A stretch of 64,000 bases of DNA from Cyclina sinensis (GCA_012932295.1 JAAONU010000016.1:37417241-37481240), one strand, 5' to 3'; counted from the stretch's first letter, positions 1-11,340 are shown. Program-made: numbers and translations. Notes: a model not told the origin generated them from the letters alone.

Positions 1-573
1 TTAATTAGTATTTTGTGGTTTTGCATGTTATTTTATTAAACATTTTTAGCTCACCTGAGCAGATGCTAAGTTACACATTTTATTTCATAACATAAGATAT
101 AACAAAAATCTGCGTTTTCCAAATACATGAATTTTAACTTAAAATCTAAAACTGAGGTTGTCACTTGGTTTATGGACGGCACCATTGTTGCAAAAATACA
201 TGGCGAGAGAAAACGAGACTTAAGATTTGTGATGTAATTGTGGTCCATTGGAGAATGGCGGAAGTGTACACATCGTGATTCATAGATTTCATCTAAATGA
301 ATTATTGTCAGATTAACGCTGGTTGTCAATGGTTTTGTTATTACGTGACTTGCACCTAAAGGTCTGAATATAATTAAATCACAAAACATTCAGTATTGTT
401 TTTTTGTCTGATTAATTCTTTTAGGTTTAAAGTTGATTTGCAAACATTAAAATAAAAAAATCAAACTCCCAATGAACTTACCTAGTGTTCCGGCGAATAA
501 AGATCAATGTAAGTGACTGTTATTATGTTCACTACATTCTTGTTTTCAGTCAAGGAAAAAAAAAAACAGACCT
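1..573. other. AT-rich non-genic DNA with a repeat end
   Basis: I see no convincing gene here. Positions about 46-62 carry the TTTTAGCTCACCTGAGC-type end shared with larger elements at 11.6, 13.2 and 25.8 kb, so a truncated copy of that family is present. A 107-codon minus-strand ORF (66-389) is open but has no recognisable motif. Confidence 0.5.
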
Positions 574-1023
574 TAGGCCTAAATTAAAAAATTGTTTGAT
601 TGCCCTTTACCGACTCTGAATTTTGAAGGTGGGTAGGTAGGTAGGGAAATATTTTTATTTTTTGGGGGGATATCAGCATTTTATATTCTTTATATTTCAA
701 ATATTAGCTGTTCCTCTGTTTATAGATATTACAGAAGACCATGAAGAAGTAACATGTACTTTCAGGTTTTGTTCTGTACAGTATGCAAACAATTAATAAA
801 CATGTATGTGTTTGCAACATTCCAACGGTTAGTCATCTATTATGTTCTTTGCCATTCCTTAAGTGCTCAAGGCTGCTAAAAAGCAAACAAAAATGCTATT
901 TCAAGAACAAATTTTAATGTATAATGGTAACACCACAAAAAACACCTATGATGTCCAACTGTATGTCTAACACTTTGGCACTTCCAATTCCTTTTGACTA
1001 GATTTATAAAACATGTACACCAT

Positions 1024-1235
1024 TTAACCCTTATCATGCCAACTAAATATGTCATCTGCTTGAATTGTCAACTGCTCCACTTTAAATGTCAATCAATTTT
1101 TTTAATATTTACAAGAAATATTTACCGAGTAGAAAACAGCTTAGAACCTGACCAGACGTAAAGTTACTTGGCATCTGGTCTGGTTCCAAGCTGTCTGCAA
1201 AGGCCTAAGGTGGTGCTCAGCAGGATAAGGGCTAA
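1024..1235 (+). repeat. Palindrome-ended MITE-like element, diverged copy
   Basis: The segment begins TTAACCCTTATCATGCC and ends with the inverted form (GCAGGATAAGGGCTAA). The same kind of ends occur on the 42287, 45156 and 50054 elements, although the interior differs. The internal part 1133-1222 recurs inverted at 2547-2633. It is non-coding. Confidence 0.5.
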
Positions 1236-1297
1236 TAACACTGTAACTGCAACAACAGTGAAACTTGTGTGTCACAAAAGTCAATTCTTAATGGGAT

Positions 1298-2462
1298 TAA
1301 ACTTTAGGAGTAAATCAACAAGTATCCACCTGGATCAGGTCATTTCTCAGCAACCGCAGCCAAAGGGTTGCAGTTGAAGGTCAAACTTCCGATCAACTAC
1401 CAGTGTTATCTGGTGTCCCCCAGGGTTCCGTTATTGGTCCCTGTTTATTTCTGGCAAATATCAATGACTTGCCAGAATCTGTCAAAAGTAAAACAAGGTT
1501 ATTTGCGGATGACACTACAGTTTACCTGACAGTCAAGGGACAGACAGACGCAGACGGACTGCAAGATGACCTACATAAACTAGAAAACTGGGAACGGGAC
1601 TGGGCCATGGAGTTCAATCCGGACAAATGTGAGGTGCTAAGGATCACCCGAAAAAAGAACCCCACCACCTTCCCATACACTCTACACAATAAAACTCTCA
1701 AATTAACTGAATCTGCCAAGTACCTTGGAGTTACCATCTCTAAAGACTTGAACTGGGCCAATCATATTAATAACATTACCTCCAAGGCAAAAAATACCTT
1801 AAGATTTATCCAGAGAAACATCAAAACTCAAAATAGGCAAATCAGAACTCAAGCCTATACCACTTATGTCAGACCTCAACTAGAATATTGTTCAATAATA
1901 TGGCACCCTTGGCAGAAACATCTTACCTACAAAATTGAAAGTGTACAAAGAGCTGTGGCTAGATATGTTTGTAATAATTATGATTTTCAAAGTAGTGTAA
2001 CAAAAATGTTAAATGAACTTAGATGGCCCACCCTAGAAAGCCGCAGACTCCAATCCTCCTTACTTTTTCTCTATAAGATCCAGTACAACCTTGTTTATGT
2101 CGACCATAGTCACCTAAGTCCAACTAGAAACTTGAACTTCCTGATCCCCCAGTCTCGTACCCAGTACCACCTCAGTTCCTACTTTCCCAGAACTTTAAGG
2201 TATTGGAATAGCTTACCATATCAGGTCAAATCCAGTCCCAGCCTAGATATCTTCAGGGATAGGCTGGTGACTGTCACCATCTAGTCCCGCCCTAATTGTT
2301 TTTAAATTTAATCATGCACTCTCTTACTCTGTGAACTTTTTATCTTTTAAACTTTTAACAGTGCACATAATACTTTAACACAGTTTTCCTGACAAAGCGC
2401 CTCCCAGTTATAGTCATTATTGATTGCTCGGGAGTATCAAGTAGAAGTAGAAGTAGAAGAAG
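1298..2462 (+). mobile_element. 5'-truncated non-LTR retrotransposon (LINE) with short-repeat 3' tail
   Basis: The reverse-transcriptase C-terminal half (to 2284) is followed by about 150 bp of 3' UTR. It ends in a short iterated tail at about 2438-2461 (AAGTAG repeats), which is the usual signature of LINE 3' ends. Everything upstream of the RT palm motifs is missing, as expected of 5'-truncated target-primed insertions. It sits inside the larger inverted-arm locus 574-3118. Confidence 0.8.
1301..2284 (+). pseudogene. LINE reverse transcriptase, C-terminal fragment
   Basis: In life this enzyme copies the element's RNA into DNA at a nicked target. The open frame shows the palm motif LSGVPQGS followed by the catalytic FADDT box about 30 residues later. 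Next come the thumb-like YLGVTISKDLNW segment, the VRPQLEYCSIIWHPW segment and a C-terminal RYWNSLPYQVKSSPSLDIF motif, ending at TAG 2282-2284. The order is typical of the Jockey/CR1/L2 side of the LINEs; I cannot fix the clade. Reading upstream in the same frame, recognisable RT sequence (LGVNQQVSTWIRSFLSNRSQ) continues back to a TAA at 1298-1300. The part before that appears only in another frame, so there is a frameshift near 1300 and the endonuclease and N-terminal RT are absent. It is a dead copy. The frame is otherwise intact for over 320 codons, so the insertion may be fairly young. Confidence 0.85.
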
Positions 2463-2546
2463 GATTCCTTTTTGGAATTTCCTTTGTCTGTTTGCATTCA
2501 AGGCAAACAGGCAGAACAATACGGTATTTCTCTAAGGTTGCTTGGT

Positions 2547-2633
2547 CCCTCTCAGCACCAGCTATGCAAGACAGTCTGGAACCAGACCAGATGCCAAGCA
2601 ACTTTACGTCTGGTCAGGTTCTAAGCTGTTTTG
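2547..2633 (-). repeat. Inverted copy of the 1133-1222 repeat
   Basis: The reverse complement reads AACAGCTTAGAACCTGACCA and onward, matching 1133-1222 with few changes, including the self-complementary stretch around the words ACCAGAC and GTCTGGT. The two copies face each other across the LINE fragment. Confidence 0.75.
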
Positions 2634-2661
2634 TCATCTGCTGTATATGTCGTTTGCTGAA

Positions 2662-2856
2662 TTAAAAATTTTGATCGATGTTTTCCGGTATTTCTGCTCC
2701 AACATCGTTTGTCACGATTTCAAAAACGTCAAACCAGGTGTAGTTCTTCTGGAATTTTGTGATGGCGTTTTTAACAACACTTCTCTTGTTACTTTTTGTC
2801 CCCAGATTCACCGAAACAGAAAGTGTTACGACGTCTTCGCCCCACTTGCTCGCCAT
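2662..2856 (-). CDS. 64-residue ORF beside a CpG-rich patch, unidentified
   Basis: The minus-strand ORF starts MASKWGEDVVTLSVSV, is 64 codons long and stops at 2662-2664, just before the repeat copy at 2547-2633. I do not recognise it. In its favour, the composition is far less AT-biased than the surroundings, many codons contain CpG, and the 100 bp upstream of the ATG (2857-2960) are CpG-dense, as at a promoter. The predicted peptide is soluble, with an alternating hydrophobic start and a C-terminal acidic part (EIPENID). Against it, there is no splice donor near the end, and the frame runs straight into repeat DNA, so it may be a truncated first exon of a transposon-borne gene. It lies inside the inverted-arm locus whose right arm is at 3079-3118. 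Confidence 0.3.
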   Translation of the reverse strand: MASKWGEDVVTLSVSVNLGTKSNKRSVVKNAITKFQKNYTWFDVFEIVTNDVGAEIPENIDQNF

Positions 2857-2960
2857 TTTGATCGAAGACGTGACGAAACGCTTGCGTATGTATTGGAAAA
2901 CTGGTCAGTTATTTTATCAAGCGCCTAGACGATAGCGCCTAGCCGCGAGCTAAACAACGA
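2857..2960. promoter_or_regulatory. CpG-rich patch, possible promoter remnant
   Basis: In otherwise CpG-poor DNA, this stretch has repeated CG dinucleotides (GACGTGACGAAACGCTTGCG, GCGCCTAGACGATAGCGCC, CCGCGAGC). It lies immediately upstream of the minus-strand ORF at 2856. It also contains a duplicated AGCGCCTAG-type word (about 2919-2944). Promoter function is an inference from composition only. Confidence 0.3.
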
Positions 2961-3118
2961 AATGGGATGAAATTAACGGAAAGTACAAATACCGGAAAAG
3001 GACGAAATTAAAAAAAAAATCGTTCACCAAATTTTGCAATAAATATTTAATCTAGTCGGCGGGACTTTGATGACTCGGTCGGTAAAGGGCAATCAAACTT
3101 AATTTTAATTTAAGCCTT

Positions 3119-3929
3119 ACTTCTTTAAGTTTGAGGTTTGCACATATATTTCAAATAAAGTTCGAAAAATTCAGTTCCAAATCTATAGAATAATGACATT
3201 TAATTCCTAATAAAATTTCAAAGTGTTAAAGTACGCTGTCCTTATCAGAGCTACAAATGCTAACAGGACAGCATTTATAACTAAGCAATTATCATTGTGA
3301 TTGCATAATAGCTGGTGATATATCTGTGTTTGGATAAGCCACTGTTAATTGTCGTTTGATCTTCGAAGACCCATTATACTTGGTTGGTTTCAGGATTGAC
3401 CTAATTTGCCTGTCATGAAAAAAATGCAGCAGGCTTAATAATAACCTGTCAGATAATTATGATACTAATTTACTGCTTTTTAACAAAGTCACCTGAGTTA
3501 ACACTGATTGTAATATCACTGAATTTAAGTAATTCGCAAAGTAAATCTATAAAGTGAAAAATTTCAGCGGAACCAATGCATCATTAGTCATTTTCCACTA
3601 AATTTCACAATGGCCCTCTATTAAAATTGCTCTAATGGTTCCACTCCACTGCACAAAATGGCCACCAGAGCTAAAAATAGAATTTCATCAGTATTTGGCT
3701 TCAGACATGTTCTCAAAAACCATTAAGCCATTTTAAATAAAATTTCACAGAAATGTTCTTTCTGTGCCTTTTTCTAAACTTGCTGAAACCATTCCACTCC
3801 ATCGTACACAAGCGCAGCAAAAGCTATAAACTTATAACTCTTGTTTTATTTTCAGTTTGACAGAGTTATGGGTATGTTTTCAGTAAAATGGGGATAGAAA
3901 AAAGGTATTAAATATGAGTTTGTAGATAA
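3119..3929. other. Non-genic AT-rich DNA
   Basis: No coding frame or transposon end was recognised. Positions about 3570-3840 contain a degenerate duplication around the words GGTTCCACTCCACTGC and ACCATTCCACTCCATCG. Confidence 0.4.
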
Positions 3930-4940
3930 TTTGTCTTCAAAATCAGGTAGTATGGCTAAGAATGTCTTGCCTTCAACAAAAGTGTGGTTATATGGCTAAT
4001 ATAATTATCCTGTCTTCAATGAACATATGGTTGCATGGCTAAACAGATCCTGTCTTCAATGAACATATGGTTGCACGGCTAAACAGATCCTGTCTTCAAT
4101 GAACATATGGTTTCATGGCTAAACAGATCCTGTCTTTAATGAAAGTATGGTTGCATGGCTAAACAGATCCCGTCTTCAATGAACATATGGTTGCACAGCT
4201 AAACAGATCCCGTCTTCAATGAAAGTATGGTTGCATGGCTAAACAGATCCTGTCTTCAATGAACATATGGTTGCACGGCTAAACAGATCCTGTCTTCAAT
4301 GAAAGTGTGGTCGCACGGCTAAACAGATCCTGTCTTCAATGAAAGTGTGGTCGCACGGCTAAACAGATCATGTCTTTAATGAAAGTATGGTTGCACGGCT
4401 AAACAGATCCCATCTTCAATCGAAAGTATGGTTGCATGGCTAAACAGATCCTGTCTTCAATGAACATATGGTTGCATGGCTAAACAGATCCTGTCTTCAG
4501 TGAACATATGGTTGCATGGCTAAACAGATCCTGTCTTCAATGAACATATGGTTGCATGGCTAAACAGATCCTGTCTTCAATGAACATATGGTTGCATGGC
4601 TAAACAGATCCTGTCTTCAATGAAAGTATGGTTGCATGGCTAAACAGATCCTGTCTTCAATGAACATATGGTTGCATGGCTAAACAGATCCTGTCTTCAA
4701 TGAAAGTCTGGTTGTATAAGTAATCTATCCTGCCTTCAATATAAGTCTGGTTGTATGACTAAAAAATTCTGTCTTTAATAAAAATCTGGTTGAATGGTTA
4801 AACATAATTATTGTCTTCAGTGAATTTAGTCTGGTTGTAATGCCACACCAGTGAATATCCCATCTTTAATGAAAATCTGGTTGTACAGCTTAATTTGTTT
4901 ATTCTTTTATGAAAATCTGGATGCATGGGTAAAACAATTA
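3930..4940 (+). repeat. 40-bp minisatellite, about 25 units
   Basis: The unit is 40 bp, beginning TGTCTTCAATGAACATATGG and continuing TTGCATGGCTAAACAGATCC. About 18 units from about 4010 to 4710 are nearly identical; the outer units decay gradually on both sides. Variants alternate at two places (GAACATATGG, GAAAGTATGG or GAAAGTGTGG; TTGCATGG or TTGCACGG), and one unit near 4420 has a one-base insertion. There are no spacers, so it is not a CRISPR-like array. Confidence 0.95.
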
Positions 4941-6074
4941 TTGCTCTTTTTACTTGCTTTTGAGACTGTTAAAGTAAGGTCTATTGCTTTGTCACTTTAA
5001 AAGACAATGGCTGTCACTTTGAGGCAGTAGTTTATGGTTAAGTAAAGACAGCTGTTTTCAGTAACATTATGTCCTCAGTCTTTAAAGATATTAGTCTTTA
5101 AATTTCTTTCCTTGATAGAATATCCTTGTAAGTTTTGGATCATGCAGGAGCTTTCCTTAGATGTTTCTCTTCATTGATACTGCAAAGACATATTATGTTT
5201 GAAGTTACAGTTGTAATTCAGTTAGATAAAATTCCATGCAAGGAGTCTTTGAGATACAGAATATTTTTTTCTTTATAGATTAAATATATCTTTAGAAAGA
5301 AATTGCTATTTTCCTATTTTCGCACCGATGTAAATAGAAGGAATTATATTTATACTATATTGAATAAGCTGTTTTTAATTGAGTATGTTTGCCAGTACAG
5401 GGCTTTGAAGATGATTATTAAGTTTTAATGAGAAATATCCATATTCCATTGGTCTAGACATGATAATTTCCTGTCTGTACTGCTAATGGTTGAAATATTG
5501 ATATTGTTATGACTAACTGTATTGAGAAAAGGAAAAAGGGGGCCTTTTGATCAAGTATTTCATAGAAATTAAAAGTTTAGAACTAGTAAATGAAGATTCT
5601 GGACTATATTTAGACATATAATTGATTTAAAAACATTTTAAGGAAATTTAAGAAATGCTAAAATGATCTGATTATAAAGGATACTTCCATTTGAAGGCCA
5701 ACCTGTGGTCTTTGTAAGCAGGTGGCCTTGGTTCAGAGTCAGGTATCTTTGTAAATATCTCACTGTGGGACCAATGAAAGTGGTCTTTATTTCTGAAAGG
5801 TCTTTCATCTCAGGCGGTCTTTAGGGTTGAATGTCTTTTTATATTTGTTGATATGTCTATAAATAGCATCATGTCTAACGGAGGGCAGATAAGATAACTT
5901 TAGTTGGTTCTTTGACCACCAAGTGTCTGGGGCTGTCGTCAGTGGCTTCATTTTATAAAAAAAAAACTATTGGCATGCAAGGGCCTAATCATCAAATGAA
6001 TGAAAAATACATGGCACAGAATTAATTATAAGTGGCAAATGTTAAGAGCTAAGTATATCTTTTGTCTTTTTCAG
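4941..6074. other. Non-genic DNA, possible intron
   Basis: This is AT-rich with no recognised exon. Around 5690-5850 a degenerate iterated motif (GTGGTCTTTGTAAGCAGGTGG, AAAGTGGTCTTTA, AGGCGGTCTTTAG) looks like an old simple tandem repeat. If 6075-6134 is a real terminal exon, this is its upstream intron. Confidence 0.35.
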
Positions 6075-6134
6075 TTAACAGTGAATGAGAACAGAATACT
6101 TCTGGAGAAGCTTGTGCAGATATCCAACAAATAG
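6075..6134 (+). CDS. Candidate terminal coding exon (19 codons)
   Basis: A good acceptor (TTTGTCTTTTTCAG, ending 6074) is followed in frame by LTVNENRILLEKLVQISNK and a TAG stop at 6132-6134. Third positions are richer in G/C than the flanks (CTG GAG AAG CTT GTG CAG), which suggests coding use. The peptide is helical with leucines at coiled-coil spacing. The pattern of an ENxxLLxxL segment near a C-terminus reminds me loosely of CFAP97-type proteins, but that is only a resemblance. No upstream exon was found, so the rest of the gene would lie left of the window or in 1-6 kb unnoticed. A possible polyadenylation signal AATAAA is at 6865-6870. A chance acceptor plus short open frame cannot be excluded. 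Confidence 0.4.
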   Translation, partial: LTVNENRILLEKLVQISNK

Positions 6135-8248
6135 TGCCATAAAGCAGGTTAAATAATAGCTGTATTTGAAATGTATTGTATAGGCAAAGACTCTGAGGTT
6201 TGAACCCTGAAGTTTCTTAGCTAAGCTTATGGCCTCTTAGTTTTGTGAGCAAAATTGCAAAATGTAGCCAACACTTCTATGTAAATAGAATCACAGTATC
6301 TTTGTTAAAAGAGTGTAGCTGCTGTATTTTCATATTTTTAAAGAATGCTTGAAAAAAAAATCAAACATGTGTTTGTTCACTGAAGTGTTTCATGCATTTT
6401 GAAAATATTCATCTACCCTGTTGAATAATATTTATTGAGATACTATGCATATGCCATACTGTGCTTATTATTAAAGAAACACAGGAAGAATGAGTGGACA
6501 TTTCTTGGATACATCCATGGCCTCAAAAAGTGTTGAAAACTTTCCTGCTTTTGTATATGTTACATGACTTCACAGTGTTCAGTGATTTTCTGATGGTATT
6601 GTTTTGGCCTTTATGTGACCATTGTCAGAATACATCTACCAAGAACATTGAAGCAGACATGGTGAAAACACTTACATGGGCATTAATATTCATTGCTGTT
6701 GATCTCTTTGAGAAGACAAAAGGTGTTGATATTTCATTGCTGTCCATGCTCCAAACATAGTCATACATGTGAGTGTGCATAAACAAAGGGCAGCTTGTCG
6801 TTAGATTGTTGGTTTCATGAAATTGGTAGTTTGGTTATTTCTGATGGTTTTGATTTGTTATCGGAATAAATGTATAAGGCAGTGAGATATTAATTTGTTT
6901 GATAAAATGAGTCTTTAACACAGTTGAAAGTTTGAAAAAGCCATGTTATTGCAAAATAATAAAAGGTTGTTCATCTTCTATAAAAAATAATGTTACCTTT
7001 GTAGATGGCACTGAAAAGCAGTGTCCTGGAGAAAAAACTGGTCTTTGTTTGACAGATAGTTAAGGGCCTGCAATGGCAATAAAACTTGTATCAGCATTAT
7101 TGCAAGATAGATCTGTCATCTTCACTGCTAAAATCTATGAAAGCAATTGTAGCAGATATCAAAGTGATGAAGGCCTAGATTAATTGGAAATCTATTTCCA
7201 TTAATGTTTGTTTTTTTGTAGAGACGGTGATCTTTCATTTTGAGTGAGCTGTATCAGTAAAATACACAGCCTGTATCAACTGATTAAAGCACTTAGTTCT
7301 CAGCATGTCCGTGATGCACTCGTTACGCATACAGATCAAGCGCATACAAATCAGGCAAGTTTAATAACTATGGAAATGAAGCTGCCTAAAAGTCTGTGTC
7401 GTCAAAACATATGATTAATGTTGCTTTTAGAAAATATCAGAGAAAAGATGGTAGAGGGTAAGAAACAATTTTAATGCTGTATCGTTTTTCCTAAACAGGC
7501 ACATTGTCCTGTTATAGTTTATGAAAATTAAACTGTGAAAAAAAGTTAACCCGACTATACTACTGTTTAGAAGTGAGTTGGTAATTTGAATATATATAGT
7601 CTGTTGAACACGTTTTATTTTGTTCTCTAGATTATCTACATTGAGATGATCTGACTGCTTTTTGTACAAATTATCTAAAAGAAAGAGAAATGTGTTAATA
7701 AAAAAAGGTTAAGTACATTGAAAAGGCCTTTCACTTTTTTCTGGTACAAGTTGTCTGTAAGAAAAAAAAGACAAAGTGGAAAGATTTAGTAAACATAGAA
7801 TTGAGGTTTGTCAGAACTTTCTCTTAAAGAACAAACTTGATTTGCATATTGCCTTCATTAGTATTCCCAATCTAGTCGGACTGTAATTGGAGAAATTCTG
7901 ACGATAATGATTTTTCAAGGCAGGAGACAAGACATCATCTGGCTTGCAAATTAGCTCAATATACTTACCGCTTAATGTTCACTTTCCTATCACCATTAGA
8001 AAAATGTGACACCATGGTGGAGACATTAGTATTAGGTTATGTGACACCATGTTGGTATATTAGTACCATTTAGTTTTTAACGAGATTTGATAAAACTGAC
8101 AGATAACTGCATGCAGCTTGTTTTTCTGTCAGGTTGTGAGACATAATGTAGGATAGCCTTGTTCCTTCATGAGAAGAAATATAAATCCTGACTTTATTCA
8201 TGTTACCTACACATATTATTGTATACCATACTTATATTTCATTTTTAT
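6135..8248. other. Non-genic DNA; possible 3' UTR at the left end
   Basis: No supported gene. The 88-codon frame at 6494-6760 lacks an ATG start and any motif, and would lie in the 3' UTR of the candidate exon. The rest is AT-rich and featureless. Confidence 0.4.
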
Positions 8249-8665
8249 GCTCTCCAAAGGGAGAGCATATAGTCGCCACCTTGTCCGTCTGTCCATCTGT
8301 CCGTCCATTATGCTTGTCCGAAGCATAACTTGAAAACCCTTGGACATAATTCATTTAAACTGCACACAGTGGTAGAGGGTGTTGAGGCGGAGTACAGTGC
8401 CAAAGAACCATAACTCTATTTTGCCCCGTTTTTGAATTATCTTCCCTTTTAGAAAAATCTTGTCTGGAGCATAACCTGAAAACCCTTGGACATAATTTGT
8501 TTAAAGTTTAAACTGCACACAGTGGTAGAGGGCATTGAGGCGGAGTGCAGTGCCAAAAATGTGCCCACTTTATGACTTTGCCTGTATGTTCTTGCCTTGC
8601 ACATGTCCCTTTGGCTCCTGCTTCGGGGAGCATATGTAGGTTTTACCGATCGCCTTGTTTTTTCT
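8249..8665 (+). repeat. GCTCTCCAAAGGGAGAGC-type dispersed element
   Basis: The left end has a short perfect palindrome (GCTCTCCAAAGGGAGAGC, 8251-8268), then a GTCCGTCTGTCC-type run. Two tandem internal modules follow (about 8315-8455 and 8456-8580), each with GGACATAATT, AACTGCACACAGTGGTAGAGGG and AGGCGGAGT words. It ends GGGGAGCATATGTAGG. A second copy of the family starts at about 56583. It is non-coding. Confidence 0.75.
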
Positions 8666-9614
8666 TGCTTTATTTTCTTTTCTTTTATACGGTCTTGTGT
8701 TTCAGTGGGATAATGTATAAAGGGCATGAGAATAATTCCTTTTAAATGATATATATCCTTTTGTTTAGGTGAAAAAGTGCTGTTGTATTGGTTCATGTTA
8801 TAATATGCGTGTTTATAAGACACATTTTTTTCACTTAAAAATTGAATTCTGCAATGGGGTGCATCTTATATGTGCATACAGAAAAAAAGAATTTTTAGGC
8901 AACCAGGTTTAGTCTTTTTCAGAGGAGAAAATAATTCATCTTGAGTAAATGATGCAACATCAGGTAAAGTCTACTACCATTTTAACTATTAAATAAAAAA
9001 ATGCTTTTCTCCAATGTTCTATGATGTGTTCTCATGTGATTTTATATATCGATCTTAATTTTCAAGTTTTTAGTCCATAATGTCTAGAAAACAAAGACAA
9101 CAGATGAAATCACACATTTGAAAATCTTTTAAGGTTGGGGGGGACGGAGAGTCAATGCAAAGTCCACCTTTGTCAGTCCATTTATGGAATATTATTGAAA
9201 CATTAATGTGTCTTATAAACTGAAATGAAAAGTTATCATAGTATGACCAGTATGTTCCGTTCTTTGTCTGTAAGATATAACACTTTCTGCATGAAACAAG
9301 CTGAATAAAGTTCATTTTGTACAATGAACTAAGGTTATAAAAGGACAAATGGTACTTCATTTAGCATGATAAAGTTTTCATTGAAATTAGATTCAAATTT
9401 GTTCCAAGTACTGAGTTTCTTGTGACATTGTAATATGTTTAGATCAGCATGGCAGATGTTTGAAGCTATTTCCTCTCACAGAATAAGGAAGAAATTGTAT
9501 TAGACTTTGTTTCCTTATAGCAGGTTTATCTGTTTCAGTGACTGATTATCCTAGACCTGAAAGAACAGAAATTTAATTTAGTTTGTCAAATAAGATATTG
9601 AAGATATTACAGAC
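8666..9614. other. Non-genic AT-rich DNA
   Basis: No gene, repeat end or RNA gene recognised. Confidence 0.4.
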
Positions 9615-10713
9615 TAACTGCACAATTTTTTGTTGAGCCCACGTGCGAATAGCTTGACATAGTTGTCACATTTGTTACCACAGTTTGGTGTATTTACATG
9701 CATGCATGTGTGCGTGTGTGCGTCCAGATTGCCTAGTCTAGGCCATAACTTCTCTGTGCATAGAAGGATTTTGAAATACCTTGGCACATTTGTTCTTCTT
9801 GATGAGACAGTGTGTTGCGTGCAAAATCCAAGTTCCCAGCTCAAAGGTCAAGGTCACAGTACCTTGTCGAGGCCATAACTTCTTCTTTAAAACATGGAAG
9901 GATTTCAAAATACCTTGACACATTTGTTCACCTTGATGAGATGGTGTGCTGCGTGCAAGACCCAGATTCCTAGCTCAGAGGTCAAGGTCACAGTGGTCCA
10001 AAAAACTGATGTTATACCTTGTCTGGGCTATTTCTTCTCCAGGCATGGAAGAATTTGAAAATACAGTGATACATTTGTTATGCTCCCTGAAAGAGATATC
10101 ATATAGGCCTGCCTTGTCCTTCCATCATTCTATCATTCTGTCTAGTGTGAGGAAGAACTCCATAACTAAAAAAGGTAATGATTGCCTTGTCCGGGCCATA
10201 ACTTCTCTGTGCATGGAAGGATTTTGAAATACCTTGGCACATTTGTTCACCTTGACGAGACAGTGTGTTGCTGCAAGACCCAGGTTTCCAGCTCAAAGGT
10301 CAGGGTCACAGTGCCAAGTCAAAGGTCTTAAATTTTAATGATAGACCTTGTCCAGGCCATAACTTCTGTCAGCATGGAAGGATTTTAAAATACCTTGGCA
10401 CATTTGTTCACCTTGATGAGATGGTGTGTTGTGTGCAAGACCCAGATTCCTAGCTCAGAGTTCAAGGTCACAGTGACAGCTCAAAGGACCAAAATGTTGA
10501 TGACAGACCTTGTCCAGGCCATAACTTCTCCATGCATGGAAAAATTTGAAAATACCATGATAAATTTGTTATGCTCCCTGAAAGAGACATCATATAGGTC
10601 TGCCTTGTCTTTCCATCATCATCTTCTCACAGTTCCCATTTCACTGTCCCATCCCTATAGGTGCCTTTCCATTGGCGGGCTTGACATGCTGCCCATGAGC
10701 ATTCTAGTTTAAA
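9615..10713 (+). repeat. Dispersed element with about six internal tandem modules
   Basis: Modules of roughly 150 bp repeat the order CCTTGTC-AGGCCATAACTTCTC, GCATGGAAGGATTTTGAAA, TACCTTGGCACATTTGTTCA, CCTTGATGAGA-GGTGTGTTG, CAAGACCCAGATTCC and AAGGTCAAGGTCACAGTG. The right end, about 10700, has the GAGCATTCTAGTTTA tail also seen on the 18.9-kb family (GCAGTTCTAGTTTA). Exact AGGTCAAGGTCA sites are at 9845 and 9979. Short ORFs here simply follow the modules and are not genes. Confidence 0.75.
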
Positions 10714-11340
10714 AATTGTGTTTAAAGAACACATTTCTGCTTCTAAGAATTGATGAACTTCGTTAGCAACATCATTAACTGTACAGAATGTGCCATCAAG
10801 ACTGACATTCAAAGATAAACCCAAGCACAATGAGATATACTGCAAAGCATGTACATTTACACTGATGATGCAAAACCTTGTTTTTCTTAAGTCTTAAATT
10901 GTGTAGGCCTTAATCAGACAGCATTCATCAAGGCTATGTATTGAATATCTGCCGTTTCTTCTTTAGACCTGCCAGTGTTTGCATGATATCAGGCAATATT
11001 GACATCGTCTTGTCATTTCTGGTTTAAATTAGTACAGATAAATTTGATGATTTATTCTCATACTGCATACACAAGATGGCAGGGAAATTGATTAGTTTTC
11101 AAAGATACGGTGATGTTGAAATGGAAAATTTTCAAAATTGGTTGCAACCTGTCAAATTGACAACTAAAGAAAACACATAATAAAGTACATTCTTACTGTT
11201 ACTGATGGGCAAAAAGTGTGCACTACTGCAAAGGCAGAATTTACATGACAAAATTTGTGAAAAGGAAGGAAGGGAGCAGTTAGACTGGTCCCATATTTGT
11301 CTCTTTCTCTTTCAAATTACGGAAGGGAACCAGTCTAGGG
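10714..11340. other. Non-genic AT-rich DNA
   Basis: No gene recognised. A short inverted pair (AGACTGGTCCC at about 11283 and GGGAACCAGTCT at about 11325) straddles the right edge. Confidence 0.35.

Larger units (their letters stand above)
574..3118. repeat. Nested repeat locus bounded by inverted arms
   Basis: The arms are 574-613 and 3079-3118. The inner 20 bp (594-613 against 3079-3098) are perfectly inverted, and the outer 20 bp match in about three quarters of positions. Between them lie two oppositely oriented copies of another repeat (about 1133-1222 and 2547-2633), a LINE fragment (about 1298-2462) and a CpG-rich ORF segment (2662-2960). The simplest reading is a DNA-transposon-like or fold-back unit that later received other insertions. 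I could not identify a clean target-site duplication. Confidence 0.5.

Noticed and set aside
66..389. 107-codon minus-strand ORF as a gene
   Set aside because: No motif, no compositional shift from the AT-rich flanks, and it partly overlaps a repeat end region.
3930..4940. CRISPR-like array
   Set aside because: The units are contiguous with no variable spacers, in a eukaryotic genome.
9614..10845. Cluster of short ORFs on both strands at 9.6-10.8 kb
   Set aside because: They track the repeated modules of a non-coding dispersed element and show no protein family.
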